DNA of 7,529 nucleotides from Mariprofundales bacterium. Lineage in GTDB: Bacteria > Pseudomonadota > Zetaproteobacteria > Mariprofundales > S012-25. A model generated the notes under the pieces. That model saw only the letters and a program-made list of their open reading frames with translations. It was not told where the DNA came from and did not search any database. The DNA is taken from contig WFOX01000238.1 of assembly GCA_015487905.1 (NCBI GenBank), positions 1-7,529 of the forward strand, read 5' to 3'. The position numbers and the translations under genes are program-made. Positions 1 to 5,646 of this stretch are shown here, one piece after another. How positions within the stretch are numbered: the stretch's first letter is position 1; every line of letters starts with the position of its first letter.

Positions 1-6
1 AAGGGA

Positions 7-174
7 TCAATCGGAGAGGGGTTTCGCCTCGTCTATGAGCATCACGGGAATATCATCGCGCACGGGATAGACGAGCTTGCAATGCTCGCAGATGATGCCC
101 TTGTCCTTTTCGTAGCGCACCTCGCCCTTGCACTTGGGGCAAGCGAGGATCTCCAAAAGCTCTTTGTCCACCAT
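7..174 (-). CDS. ycaR: Trm112/YcaR-like small zinc-finger protein (UPF0434 family)
   Basis: A complete 55-residue protein beginning MVDKELLEILACPKCKGEV. Two CxxC-type pairs (C12/C15 and C29/C32) frame the small Trm112 fold and would bind a zinc ion or have evolved from such a site; the motif ILACPKC is characteristic of the family. Eukaryotic and archaeal Trm112 proteins activate methyltransferases; the bacterial YcaR role is not established, so only family membership is claimed. The ATG is preceded by a strong Shine-Dalgarno, AAGGAGG, which overlaps the lpxK stop (TGAAGGAGG), and the gap to lpxK is 12 nt, so the two are almost certainly co-transcribed. The order lpxK then ycaR matches the conserved lpxK-ycaR-kdsB arrangement, so kdsB is expected beyond the left edge (inference). 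The stop is TGA. Confidence 0.93.
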   Translation of the reverse strand: MVDKELLEILACPKCKGEVRYEKDKGIICEHCKLVYPVRDDIPVMLIDEAKPLSD

Positions 175-186
175 CGTCGGCCTCCT

Positions 187-1182
187 TCAAGGCTTGCGAA
201 GGATAGCAGCAAGCCTCGTTTGAATCGCTTCCCAAAGCCCTGGTGCCGGCTCCGGCGTAAGCGCAAGCGCCCAAAGCGCAGGCGCATCCTCAGGCCACAG
301 CCGCGCAAGCTTCACGGCATCCTTCATCGTCGTGACAACGGGCACCTTCGCGCGCACAAGCCTTTGCACATCCGCCGCGCGATAGCGGTGGTGATCGGGG
401 AAGGCGAAGCGCTGCACGATCTCAATCCCAAGCGCCTGCAAGGATGCAAAAAAGCGCGCAGGCCGCGCGATGCCCGCTGCGGCAAGGGCCTTTGGGGGCG
501 GCGGGGCATCCGCAGGCGCGCCGACAAGCGGCACGAGCCGATCCGGGCGCGCGCAAAAGCGAAACTCGGGGGCAAAGCCCAAGGGGTCTGCGGCGCCAAC
601 GCCCGTGCGCACGATAAGATCCGCGCGGGCCAGGGCCGAGATGGGTTCACGCAAGGGGCCTGCGGGAAGCAGCATTCCATTGCCGAACCCTTCCGCGGGC
701 ACGAGCACGATCTCCAGCGCGCGCGCAAGTCTTCGGTATTGCATGCCGTCATCCAGAATCGCGATCTCGGCGCCGAGGCTTGCGGCAAGCGCAGCGCCCC
801 GGATGCGGTCGCGCCCTGCAATGACGAACAATCCCTGCTGCGCAAGCATCACGGGTTCGTCGCCGAAGCGCGCGGGATCGCCGTCTTTGGGCACTGGCTC
901 GGGGTCTTTGCGCAGGCCCCGCGAGAGGATCGCCGGGCGTAAGCCCGCTTCGGCAAGCTGCTGCGCAAGCCAGGCGACGAAGGGCGTTTTGCCGCTTCCG
1001 CCCACCGTGATGTTGCCGACTGAGATCACGGGGATCGGCGCTTGTGTCCGATGCGCTTCACGCCAGGCGAGGTGCAGCCTGCTTGCGGCGCGATAGAGCG
1101 GCGCAAACGCGCGCAAGGTGGCAGGCGGCTTGCGCTTCTGCCACCAGATTGTTTCCAGCCATGTTGCAAGGCGTCTTTGCAT
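187..1182 (-). CDS. lpxK: Tetraacyldisaccharide 4'-kinase (lipid A biosynthesis)
   Basis: LpxK phosphorylates the 4' position of the tetraacyldisaccharide-1-phosphate precursor to give lipid IVA, on the cytoplasmic face of the inner membrane. The 331-residue product matches the family length. An N-terminal amphipathic/membrane-associated stretch (about 8-40) precedes the P-loop VGNITVGGSGKTP (55-67). GDEP (107-110), DDG (144-146), GFGNG then LLPAGPLREP (165-180), DHH (263-265) and KDAVKL (287-292) follow in the usual order. Two deviations are visible: the His normally following DDG(L/F)Q is Tyr148, and the usual SRGYGG-like loop reads SRGLRKD. I chose the ATG at 1182 because MQRRLATWLE aligns with typical LpxK N-termini; an in-frame GTG at 1206 would add eight residues. 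No msbA or exbBD lies upstream; a degraded hicBA does. Stop TGA. Confidence 0.95.
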   Translation of the reverse strand: MQRRLATWLETIWWQKRKPPATLRAFAPLYRAASRLHLAWREAHRTQAPIPVISVGNITVGGSGKTPFVAWLAQQLAEAGLRPAILSRGLRKDPEPVPKDGDPARFGDEPVMLAQQGLFVIAGRDRIRGAALAASLGAEIAILDDGMQYRRLARALEIVLVPAEGFGNGMLLPAGPLREPISALARADLIVRTGVGAADPLGFAPEFRFCARPDRLVPLVGAPADAPPPPKALAAAGIARPARFFASLQALGIEIVQRFAFPDHHRYRAADVQRLVRAKVPVVTTMKDAVKLARLWPEDAPALWALALTPEPAPGLWEAIQTRLAAILRKP

Positions 1183-1294
1183 GATCTCAAGCCTGCCTGC
1201 AGGCACGATGCGCCGCGATGTTCCTGCTTTGCCTGGCGCGTTGCCTCATCGCCCATGCGCATGTGGAGCGCTGCCTCAAATGCACGGGGAAATC

Positions 1295-1517
1295 CTAAGA
1301 GCCTTCTTCAAACTCCAAGCGCGGCACGCCGGATTGGCGAATGATGGCGCGCAATGTGTGCATCCGTCGTTCTTTTCCGGCACCGGCACCGTCGTGGTGC
1401 CATGTTCATCTCGGCGCTGCATGAGATATGACTTCCACGACGGCGAACCTCCCGGAATCCATGTCTTGCCAGGATCGCGCAAACCTCTCGGCCGGAAAGC
1501 CGTCTGAGCCTACCCAA
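1295..1517 (-). pseudogene. hicA: HicA mRNA-interferase toxin, disrupted by two single-base frameshifts
   Basis: Three reading frames together give one complete HicA. The first gives MGRLRRLSGREVCAIL through GFREVRRRGSHI. After one missing base near 1423-1424, the second gives MQRRDEHGTTTVPVPE. After one missing base in the A4 run (minus strand) at 1373-1376, the third gives KERRMHTLRAIIRQSGVP and ends RLEFEEGS with TAG at 1295-1297. Restoring one base at each point yields 74 residues, the normal HicA size, including the GSH motif with its catalytic histidine, the TTTVPVP strand and the C-terminal TLRAIIRQSG helix. HicA is a small dsRBD-like RNase that cleaves mRNA. There is no ATG; the likely original start is TTG at 1517, with GAGG upstream, overlapping the ancestral end of hicB by 8 nt. 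As written, no functional toxin can be made without frameshifting. Sequencing error is the alternative. Confidence 0.9.
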
Positions 1518-1539
1518 CCGCGACCTCAAGGCGCGTGAT

Positions 1540-1731
1540 CTACACTTCCTCGTGCAGCCGTGCGCGCACCTCTTCGGGGGAGGCGTGTTCCAAGAAAAGC
1601 TCCACGGCCTCCTGGAGGTTTCTGCGCGCCTCATACACCGAATCGCCCTGGCTTGCAATGTCCAGCTCTGGGCACAAGGCCACATATCCATCGCCTTCGC
1701 GCTCAATGATGGCCGTAAGTGTCCGTTTCAT
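1540..1731 (-). CDS. hicB: HicB-family antitoxin, truncated by an in-frame amber codon
   Basis: The product MKRTLTAIIEREGDGYVAL continues to LCPELDIASQGDS and ends at HEEV, 63 residues. This is the short HicB type: a partial RNase-H-like fold with the GYVALCPELDIASQGDS signature followed by a helix (YEARRNLQEAVELFLEHA). HicB binds and neutralises HicA and often autorepresses. The start is well supported by GGGAGGAAG a few bases upstream of the ATG. The TAG at 1540-1542 is followed in the same frame by ITRLEVAVG and a second TAG (1510-1512). Relatives commonly end with a Tyr at this position and a very similar tail, so I read the first TAG as a Tyr-to-amber mutation removing the last ten residues. 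The ancestral gene would span 1510-1731 and overlap hicA. Whether the shortened protein folds is unknown. Confidence 0.88.
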   Translation of the reverse strand: MKRTLTAIIEREGDGYVALCPELDIASQGDSVYEARRNLQEAVELFLEHASPEEVRARLHEEV

Positions 1732-1745
1732 GTTCTTCCTCCCAG

Positions 1746-1764
1746 CGCACCGAGGTTCGGTGCG
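1746..1764. promoter_or_regulatory. Perfect 8-bp inverted repeat upstream of hicB (possible operator or leader hairpin)
   Basis: CGCACCGA at 1746-1753 and TCGGTGCG at 1757-1764 form a perfect 8+8 inverted repeat around a 3-nt spacer. It lies between the candidate hicB -10 element and the hicB Shine-Dalgarno, where a repressor would block initiation. TA operons are commonly autoregulated by the antitoxin or the complex binding such palindromes, so an operator is a reasonable inference. If transcribed, it would instead form a short stable hairpin in the hicB leader. Confidence 0.55.
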
Positions 1765-1793
1765 ATTGTGGGGGAGATCCCATCCCAACACAA
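1765..1793 (-). promoter_or_regulatory. Candidate sigma-70 promoter for hicBA
   Basis: On the minus strand, TTGTGT (1793-1788; three of six consensus bases) is separated by exactly 17 nt from CACAAT (1770-1765; four of six consensus bases, including the final AAT). Transcription would begin near 1758, inside the inverted repeat, giving a short leader before the hicB ATG at 1731. The match is moderate and positional; no comparable promoter stands out for purC on the other strand of this 182-bp divergent spacer. Confidence 0.35.
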
Positions 1794-1913
1794 GCCATTC
1801 CGCTGAAAGCACAACACCAAAAAAGCGCAGTGGCGGTGCTGTGGACAAACCAGAGCGATGCCGATGGACTTGTGCGCCCCGTGCATAAGAAAAGGAATCA
1901 CGGAGGAGACGAA

Positions 1914-2813
1914 ATGCCTGCGCCCGAGGTGCTCGCTACAACCGATCTCAAAGGTCCAAAGCTCATCGCGCGCGGCAAGGTGCGCGATCTCTATGCGTTG
2001 GATGAGAAAACGCTGCTCATCGTCACGACCGACCGCATCTCGGCCTACGATGTCGTGCTGCCCACGCCGATTCCGGGCAAGGGGCGCGTGCTCACGGCGC
2101 TGTCCCGCTTCTGGTTTGCGCACTTTGCGGATCTCATTCCCAACCATCTTTTGGATGCGCCGCTTGAGGATTGGCTAGCGCCCCAAGAAGCCGCGCTTGT
2201 GGAAGGCCGCGCGATGATCGTGCGGCGCGTGAAGCCCTTGCCCGTGGAGGCCATCGTGCGCGGCTATCTCGTCGGCTCGGGCTGGAGGGAATATGAGCGC
2301 ACGGGGGCTGTGTGCGGCATCCGGCTTCCTGAAGGGCTTCGGCTGGCCGAGAAGCTGCCTGAGCCGATCTTCACGCCTTCCACGAAGGCGGATGCAGGCG
2401 CCCATGACGAGAACATCTCCTTTGCGCGCATGCAGGATCTCATCGGTGCAGAGCTTGCCGCGCGCGTGCGCGAGGTTTCGCTTGAGATTTACAAGCAGGC
2501 CGCGGCCTATGCGGAGGCGCGCGGGATTCTCATTGCCGACACCAAGTTTGAGTTCGGGTTGGATGAAGAAGGGAATCTCATTTGGATTGATGAAGCGCTC
2601 ACACCCGATTCCTCGCGTTTTTGGCCGCGGGATGCCTGGCGCCCCGGCGAGAATCCGCCGAGCTTTGACAAGCAGTTCGTGCGCGATTGGTTGGATGCCG
2701 CAGGTTGGGATCGCAAGCCGCCTGCGCCTGAGCTCCCGCCTGCGATCGTCGCGCAAACGCGCGCGAAGTATGAAGAGGCCCTGCGCCGTTTGGTCGGGGA
2801 CGAGGCGCGGTAA
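1914..2813 (+). CDS. purC: Phosphoribosylaminoimidazole-succinocarboxamide synthase (SAICAR synthase)
   Basis: PurC joins aspartate to CAIR using ATP to make SAICAR in de novo purine synthesis, in the cytoplasm. The product is 299 residues, the longer SAICAR synthase class (compared with about 237 in E. coli). GKVRDLY (21-27) is the nucleotide-binding glycine-rich start. LPVEAIVRGYLVGS (109-122) and IADTKFEFG (207-215) are the two family signatures, and DEALTPDSSRFW (226-237) is the conserved metal/phosphate region. The start is fixed by GGAGGAG at 1902-1908, five nt before the ATG. The gene is divergent from hicB across 182 bp; no strong sigma-70 promoter is evident there. The stop is TAA, and an 87-nt spacer follows before the next gene on the same strand. 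The frame is intact. Confidence 0.97.
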   Translation: MPAPEVLATTDLKGPKLIARGKVRDLYALDEKTLLIVTTDRISAYDVVLPTPIPGKGRVLTALSRFWFAHFADLIPNHLLDAPLEDWLAPQEAALVEGRAMIVRRVKPLPVEAIVRGYLVGSGWREYERTGAVCGIRLPEGLRLAEKLPEPIFTPSTKADAGAHDENISFARMQDLIGAELAARVREVSLEIYKQAAAYAEARGILIADTKFEFGLDEEGNLIWIDEALTPDSSRFWPRDAWRPGENPPSFDKQFVRDWLDAAGWDRKPPAPELPPAIVAQTRAKYEEALRRLVGDEAR

Positions 2814-2814
2814 G

Positions 2815-2849
2815 CTGCATATCTTCCCAATCTTGGGAAACTTGTGCAG
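2815..2849 (+). repeat. Interrupted hairpin directly after purC
   Basis: TTCCCAA (2824-2830) and TTGGGAA (2833-2839) are perfect inverted copies two bases apart, effectively a 6-bp stem with a 4-nt loop. They are flanked by CTGCA (2815-2819) and TGCAG (2845-2849), which can extend the stem across a small internal loop. It begins two bases after the purC stop, but no T-run follows, so it is not a classical intrinsic terminator. It may protect the 3' end of the purC message or attenuate readthrough. Confidence 0.4.
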
Positions 2850-2866
2850 GGTTGGCCGGAGCACAA
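2842..2866. repeat. TTGTGC/GCACAA dyad upstream of the coiled-coil membrane gene
   Basis: TTGTGC (2842-2847) and GCACAA (2861-2866) are perfect 6-bp inverted copies around a 13-nt spacer, 35 nt upstream of the next start codon. The left arm shares bases with the outer stem of the preceding hairpin, so in RNA the two cannot both form fully. It could be a protein-binding operator or an alternative RNA fold; a chance dyad of this length is also possible. Confidence 0.3.
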
Positions 2867-2900
2867 CATCGGGGGCACTTCAAGGACAGGGGGAGGCGCG

Positions 2901-4361
2901 ATGCTCAGCCATCCGTTCGTGCTGCAAACGGCCGCAGCCCTGCATGTGCCGCCGCTCGTGGCTGCGTTGCTCTTGTTTCTTGCGGTTTCGTTCGTGCTTT
3001 GGCTTGCGCGCGAGCAGGCGCATGGGCTGTTGCGCAGCGTCTTTGAGGAGGTGGCGGCGCTGCTCGGGCGCGCAGCGCAAGTGCTGATGCGCCATGCCGA
3101 GGCCGTGCGCGCACGCGCTGTGCAGCTTGCGACCGAGCACTTTCTTACGCAACTGGAGCGCCGCGTGCGCAAGGAGCACGGAAAGCTTGAGCATGTGCTG
3201 GAAAAGGAGGTGCGCGAATATCCGACGATTCACCGCAGCATCGCGGGTCTCGTGGAAGACTACGATCGGCTTTACAAGCAGGCGCATGAGCCTGTGGATG
3301 TGGCGCCGCCCAAGGAGCTGGAACGGCTTTCCCAGCATCTGGAAGACGCGCATCGGGCGGGTGAGCCGCGCGAGGTCGTGCGCGCGCTGGAAAAACTGCG
3401 CAAAAGCATGGAAAAGAACCACCAGCGCGCGCTTGGATGGAGCAAACGCGAGGCAAAAAGGCGCCGCAAGGCCCTTGCAAAGCTCAAAGCCCCTGTGAAG
3501 CGGATGCAAAAGCGCTTGGACAGGCTTGCGAAGATCATGGGGGATCTAGAGAGCGCGCTTGCGCGCGCCACACGCACCTTTGAGGAAGCGATCCAATACC
3601 TGGAGGATCGGGATCAGCTTGAGCGCGCCGCGCAGCATTCGTTGCTCACGCAGTTTTTGATCGCGGCGTTTTTCTTCGCGCTTGCCGCAGGCGGCTCTGT
3701 TGTGAACTTTCTGCTCATCCAGCGGCCGATGGCCGAGATGGTGGGCGGGGGGCTATCGGTCTTCGGCGTGGATGTGTCGTTCTTTGCCGCCATCGTGATC
3801 ATCTGCGTGGAGCTCACAGCAGGCGTGGTGTTTATGGATGCTGCCGGCATCAGCCATGTGTTGCCGCAGGCCGAGCAATGGAGCACTGAACTTCGCAGGC
3901 GCGTGATGATCGGCGCAGGGGTGTTGCTGCTGCTCATGGCGGGCGTGGAGGCGGGCCTGGCCGTCATGCGCGAATACTTGGTCGCCCAAGATGTGCAAAC
4001 GCGCGCGCTTTTGGCCGGAGAGGCGGCGCAAGGCGCAGAGGATCGCTTCTGGGGTGTTTTCCCCGTAGCCGTGCAGGCGGCGATGGGCTTCGTGCTGCCG
4101 CTTGTGCTTGCTCTGGCTGCGATCCCATTGGATGCGCTGTTCCACACGGGGCGCATCCTTGCGCAGCGCGTCTATGCCGTGCTCGTGCAGCTTACCGCCC
4201 GCCTGCTGCATGTGGTGGCCGCGGTGTGGGAGCGCGTGCACCGCGTGCTTGCAAGCCTCTATGACCTCGTGATCTTCTTCTGGTTGCAGCTTGCGCGCGC
4301 GATACGGGGGCTGTGGATGCTCGTGCGTGGACCTTCTCCGGCGGGGGAGCGCGCCCGATGA
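2901..4361 (+). CDS. Multi-pass membrane protein with long basic coiled coil, function unknown
   Basis: I do not recognise a named family for this 486-residue protein. Residues 19-36 form a first membrane helix. Residues 45-245 are a long charged, heptad-like helical region rich in Lys, Arg and Glu, with a very basic patch (SKREAKRRRKALAKLK, 181-196). Four further hydrophobic segments lie at about 251-273, 292-314, 335-357 and 387-409, and an amphipathic or partly buried stretch at 452-470. The positive-inside rule places the coiled coil and C-terminus in the cytoplasm and loops 274-291 and 358-386 outside (inference). Acidic residues sit within membrane segments (E304, E350). The ATG at 2901 is chosen because AGGGGGAGG lies just upstream; an in-frame GTG further upstream (2844) lacks such a site. 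Its TGA overlaps the next gene's ATG (ATGA), so the VWA lipoprotein is translationally coupled. Related architectures include DUF4407-like proteins, but I cannot assert homology. Confidence 0.9.
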   Translation: MLSHPFVLQTAAALHVPPLVAALLLFLAVSFVLWLAREQAHGLLRSVFEEVAALLGRAAQVLMRHAEAVRARAVQLATEHFLTQLERRVRKEHGKLEHVLEKEVREYPTIHRSIAGLVEDYDRLYKQAHEPVDVAPPKELERLSQHLEDAHRAGEPREVVRALEKLRKSMEKNHQRALGWSKREAKRRRKALAKLKAPVKRMQKRLDRLAKIMGDLESALARATRTFEEAIQYLEDRDQLERAAQHSLLTQFLIAAFFFALAAGGSVVNFLLIQRPMAEMVGGGLSVFGVDVSFFAAIVIICVELTAGVVFMDAAGISHVLPQAEQWSTELRRRVMIGAGVLLLLMAGVEAGLAVMREYLVAQDVQTRALLAGEAAQGAEDRFWGVFPVAVQAAMGFVLPLVLALAAIPLDALFHTGRILAQRVYAVLVQLTARLLHVVAAVWERVHRVLASLYDLVIFFWLQLARAIRGLWMLVRGPSPAGERAR

Positions 4362-4999
4362 GAAAGTGGCTTGTGCTTCTTGCGGCGGTGGCGTTGCTCT
4401 CAGGCTGCATCTCGCGCAATGAAACGGCCTTGTATGTGCTCGTGGATGTCTCCGGCACCTACCATCGCGAGCTCCCCAAGGCCGTGCGCGCGGTAGCCTA
4501 TCTCCTCGCCAAGCTGCGGCCTGGGGATGCGATCACGCTGGCCAAGATCAGCAGCCGCAGCTTTTCCGATCGCGAAATCGTCTTTCGCGTGCGGTTTCCT
4601 ACAAGGCCCTCGGAAGCGAACCGCATCAAGCGCGCGCTCAAGGAAAAGCTGGATCGCTTTGCGCGCACGCGCGCAAGCGCTTATACCGACATCCGCGGCG
4701 CCGTGTTGCAAGCGGCTGAGTGGCTTGCCGAAACACCTGCCGCGCGCAAGGTGCTCGTGATCTTTTCGGATCTTGCCGAGGATTTGCCCAAGGATGTGCG
4801 CCGGGCGGGGATCAAGGGCAACTTTGCGGGCATAGAGGTGCTCGCCGTGCATGTGATCAAGCTAAGAAGCGACAACCGCGATCCTGCGCGCTATACGCGG
4901 CGGCTTGCGCGCTGGCGCGCGTTCTTCACCGAGGGCGGCGCGGCCTCGTTTCGCGTGCTTGCCGATCCGATGCAGCTTCCTGAGGCGCTGGGGCTTTGA
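4358..4999 (+). CDS. Von Willebrand factor A domain lipoprotein
   Basis: This 213-residue protein opens with MRKWLVLLAAVALLSGC: positive n-region, hydrophobic core and the lipobox LSGC, so Cys17 should be lipidated after signal peptidase II cleavage and the mature domain is extracytoplasmic. Residues 25-165 fit a VWA fold. LYVLVDVSGTY carries the MIDAS core (D30, S32, T34, with Thr in place of the usual second Ser), T110 in YTDIRGAV is the likely third MIDAS ligand, and VLVIFSDLAED (D138) follows strand 4. VWA domains bind partner proteins through a metal ion. Position +2 after the Cys is Ile, not Asp, which favours outer-membrane sorting under the Lol rule (inference). The start overlaps the upstream stop as ATGA, with GGGGGAG upstream; the TGA overlaps the next ATG. 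The obvious partner is the upstream membrane protein. Specific function is unknown. Confidence 0.9.
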   Translation: MRKWLVLLAAVALLSGCISRNETALYVLVDVSGTYHRELPKAVRAVAYLLAKLRPGDAITLAKISSRSFSDREIVFRVRFPTRPSEANRIKRALKEKLDRFARTRASAYTDIRGAVLQAAEWLAETPAARKVLVIFSDLAEDLPKDVRRAGIKGNFAGIEVLAVHVIKLRSDNRDPARYTRRLARWRAFFTEGGAASFRVLADPMQLPEALGL

Positions 5000-5646
5000 T
5001 GAAGCTCATCGTGTTTGATCTGGACGATACGCTTTATTCGGCCACAAGCGGTGTGTTCGCGCGCATGGACAAGAAGATCAATGCCTTTGTGATGCGCGAG
5101 CTGGGGCTTGCGCCCGATGCGGCCGATCGCCTGCGGCGCGACTACTGGCGGCGCTATGGCACAACCTTACGCGGCCTCATGCTGCACCACGGCGTGGATC
5201 CCGAGCGGTTCTTGCAGGAAGTGCATGATGTGCGGCCTCATGAGCTGCTTGGGCCTGATCCCGAGCTGGATGCGGCGCTTGCGGCGATTCCGGCCCGCAA
5301 GGTCGTGCACACGAACGCGATCCGCGAGCACGCCGAGCGCGTGCTTGCCGCACTGGGCGTGCGCCATCACTTTGCGGCCATCTACGACATCCGCTTTGAC
5401 GCCTATCGCCCGAAGCCGAATGCGCGCGCGCTTGCACGCATTTTGCGCCAAGAAGGCGCAAAGCCCCATGAGACCTTGGTGGTGGACGACCAGCCCGCGA
5501 ACCTTGCAGCAGCAGCGCGGCTTGGATGCCGCACGGTGCTCGTGAGCGCACACAAAGGCCATTGGCGCATGCGCATTCCCCGCGTGCACTTGCTTCCTGC
5601 GTGGCTGGAGCGCGTGCATGCGCAGTTTGGCTTTGCTTGGGCTTAG
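4999..5646 (+). CDS. HAD-superfamily hydrolase, pyrimidine 5'-nucleotidase (Sdt1-like) type
   Basis: A 215-residue cytoplasmic phosphatase-type protein. HAD motif I is FDLDDTLY (nucleophile D7, acid/base D9), motif II is HTN with T105, motif III is RPKP with K139, and motif IV is VVDDQPAN with D163/D164. A helical cap lies between motifs I and II (about 15-85). The string YGTTLRGLMLHHGVDP and the DLDDTLY start resemble the pyrimidine 5'-nucleotidase subfamily (Sdt1/Ssm1), which dephosphorylates nucleoside monophosphates; the actual substrate cannot be read from sequence. I start at the ATG overlapping the upstream TGA (TGATG); an in-frame TTG one codon earlier is less likely. It is probably co-translated with the VWA gene, though a functional link is not implied by coupling alone. 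The last 29 nt overlap the following dehydrogenase. Stop TAG. Confidence 0.92.
   Translation: MKLIVFDLDDTLYSATSGVFARMDKKINAFVMRELGLAPDAADRLRRDYWRRYGTTLRGLMLHHGVDPERFLQEVHDVRPHELLGPDPELDAALAAIPARKVVHTNAIREHAERVLAALGVRHHFAAIYDIRFDAYRPKPNARALARILRQEGAKPHETLVVDDQPANLAAAARLGCRTVLVSAHKGHWRMRIPRVHLLPAWLERVHAQFGFAWA

Noticed and set aside
82..942. 286-codon plus-strand open frame opposite lpxK
   Set aside because: It is a GC-driven shadow of lpxK: composition is dominated by Arg, Lys, Ala and Gly, there is no recognisable domain, and it runs antisense to a gene with all its catalytic motifs.
1840..1848. Sequence one mismatch from a DnaA box (TTGTCCACA on the minus strand)
   Set aside because: A single copy in a short promoter spacer with no AT-rich region or neighbouring dnaA/dnaN gene; expected by chance.
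1842..1870. Possible purC promoter TGGACA with 17-nt spacing to TGGACT
   Set aside because: The -10 match is only three of six bases; too weak to annotate.
2824..2839. Rho-independent terminator for purC
   Set aside because: The hairpin is real as an inverted repeat but has no following T-run, so it is listed only as a repeat.
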